Shown piece by piece: positions 58,419 to 58,452 of a stretch of DNA of 58,452 nt (its first letter is position 1; the number at the start of each line of letters is the position of its first letter). The notes under the pieces are model-generated. The model was not told where the DNA came from. It did no database searches and worked only from the letters and a program-made list of their open reading frames with translations. Source of the stretch: Rathayibacter sp. SD072 (GTDB lineage: Bacteria > Actinomycetota > Actinomycetes > Actinomycetales > Microbacteriaceae). The position numbers were made by a program, and so were the translations under genes. The stretch covers positions 1 through 58,452 of the forward strand of contig NZ_JADILJ010000023.1 of the NCBI RefSeq assembly GCF_017355185.1, given 5' to 3'.

Positions 58419-58452
58419 GTGCCCGAACCGATCGTCGCGGCGCGCGGGCCGG
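58419..58452 (+). CDS. Possible start of a further gene, cut by window edge
   Basis: GTG at 58419 follows GGAG and opens a frame with VPEPIVAARGP to the edge. The site spacing of four bases is short but usable. With 11 codons nothing can be said about the product. The 58332-58418 stretch before it holds the likely promoter of tRNA-Gly but no hexamer I would name. Confidence 0.3.
   Translation, partial: MPEPIVAARGP

Overview
This 58.5 kb window is chromosomal core DNA from a high-GC Gram-positive bacterium (GC roughly 70% by eye, not computed). I infer an actinobacterium, most likely of the Microbacteriaceae. The grounds are the GlgE glycogen route, an Rv2466c-type thioredoxin-fold protein, an actinobacterial RpiB with Glu in place of the catalytic Cys, GatCAB, EttA, Orn, group II truncated haemoglobin, and many promoters of TANNNT form that sit only 6-7 nt before ATG/GTG (leaderless mRNAs). 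I see no prophage, insertion sequence, CRISPR array, plasmid origin or large biosynthetic cluster.

Layout. Positions 1-9.8 kb hold alpha-glucan metabolism: glgE-glgB (minus, glgB cut by the window edge), divergent glgP, then glgX with a Cys-tRNA(Pro) deacylase. Positions 9.9-18.2 kb are a plus-strand run for tRNA and DNA maintenance: cysteine desulfurase, mnmA, ligA, gatC-gatA-gatB. Positions 18.3-26.7 kb are mixed: a GNAT-ASCH fusion, a PspC mini-protein, a Gly/Asp-rich protein, an acyl-CoA ligase, an NAD(P)-binding protein, a TIGR03086 protein, dinB, a membrane-anchored EEP phosphatase/nuclease, a GerW/YtfJ-like protein and a DUF3592 protein. The last two flank a 31-bp palindromic tandem repeat.

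Positions 26.75-30.3 kb carry a TPP riboswitch, the thiamine-precursor ECF transporter ykoE-ykoD-ykoC and a translationally coupled P-loop kinase. Then follow a zincin protein, tRNA-His, orn, an SCO4848-like protein, tRNA-Arg and a 36-residue membrane peptide. Positions 32.4-42 kb hold hypothetical membrane proteins, an aldo/keto reductase, msrA, ssb, a lipoprotein, ettA with a hotdog thioesterase, tesB, an unknown protein, and a glbO-mscS pair.

Positions 42-50.5 kb hold prpB-prpC, pepN, the Rv2466c-like protein, rpiB-nei and an amidohydrolase. Positions 50.6-58.4 kb hold dps, a histidine kinase/response regulator pair, two tandem secreted Ig-like/LamG paralogues, a gamma-carbonic anhydrase-like hexapeptide protein, tRNA-Gly, and possibly the first codons of another gene.

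How they fit. glgE, glgB, glgP and glgX cover polymerisation, branching, phosphorolysis and debranching of alpha-glucan. The desulfurase and MnmA together can make 2-thiouridine at tRNA position 34. The riboswitch should shut the Yko transporter when TPP is plentiful. I found no convincing wholly new system. The best leads are the palindromic repeat array, the kinase coupled to ykoC, the LamG paralogue pair beside the two-component system, the CxxA Rv2466c-like protein and the promoter dyad of the 36-residue peptide.
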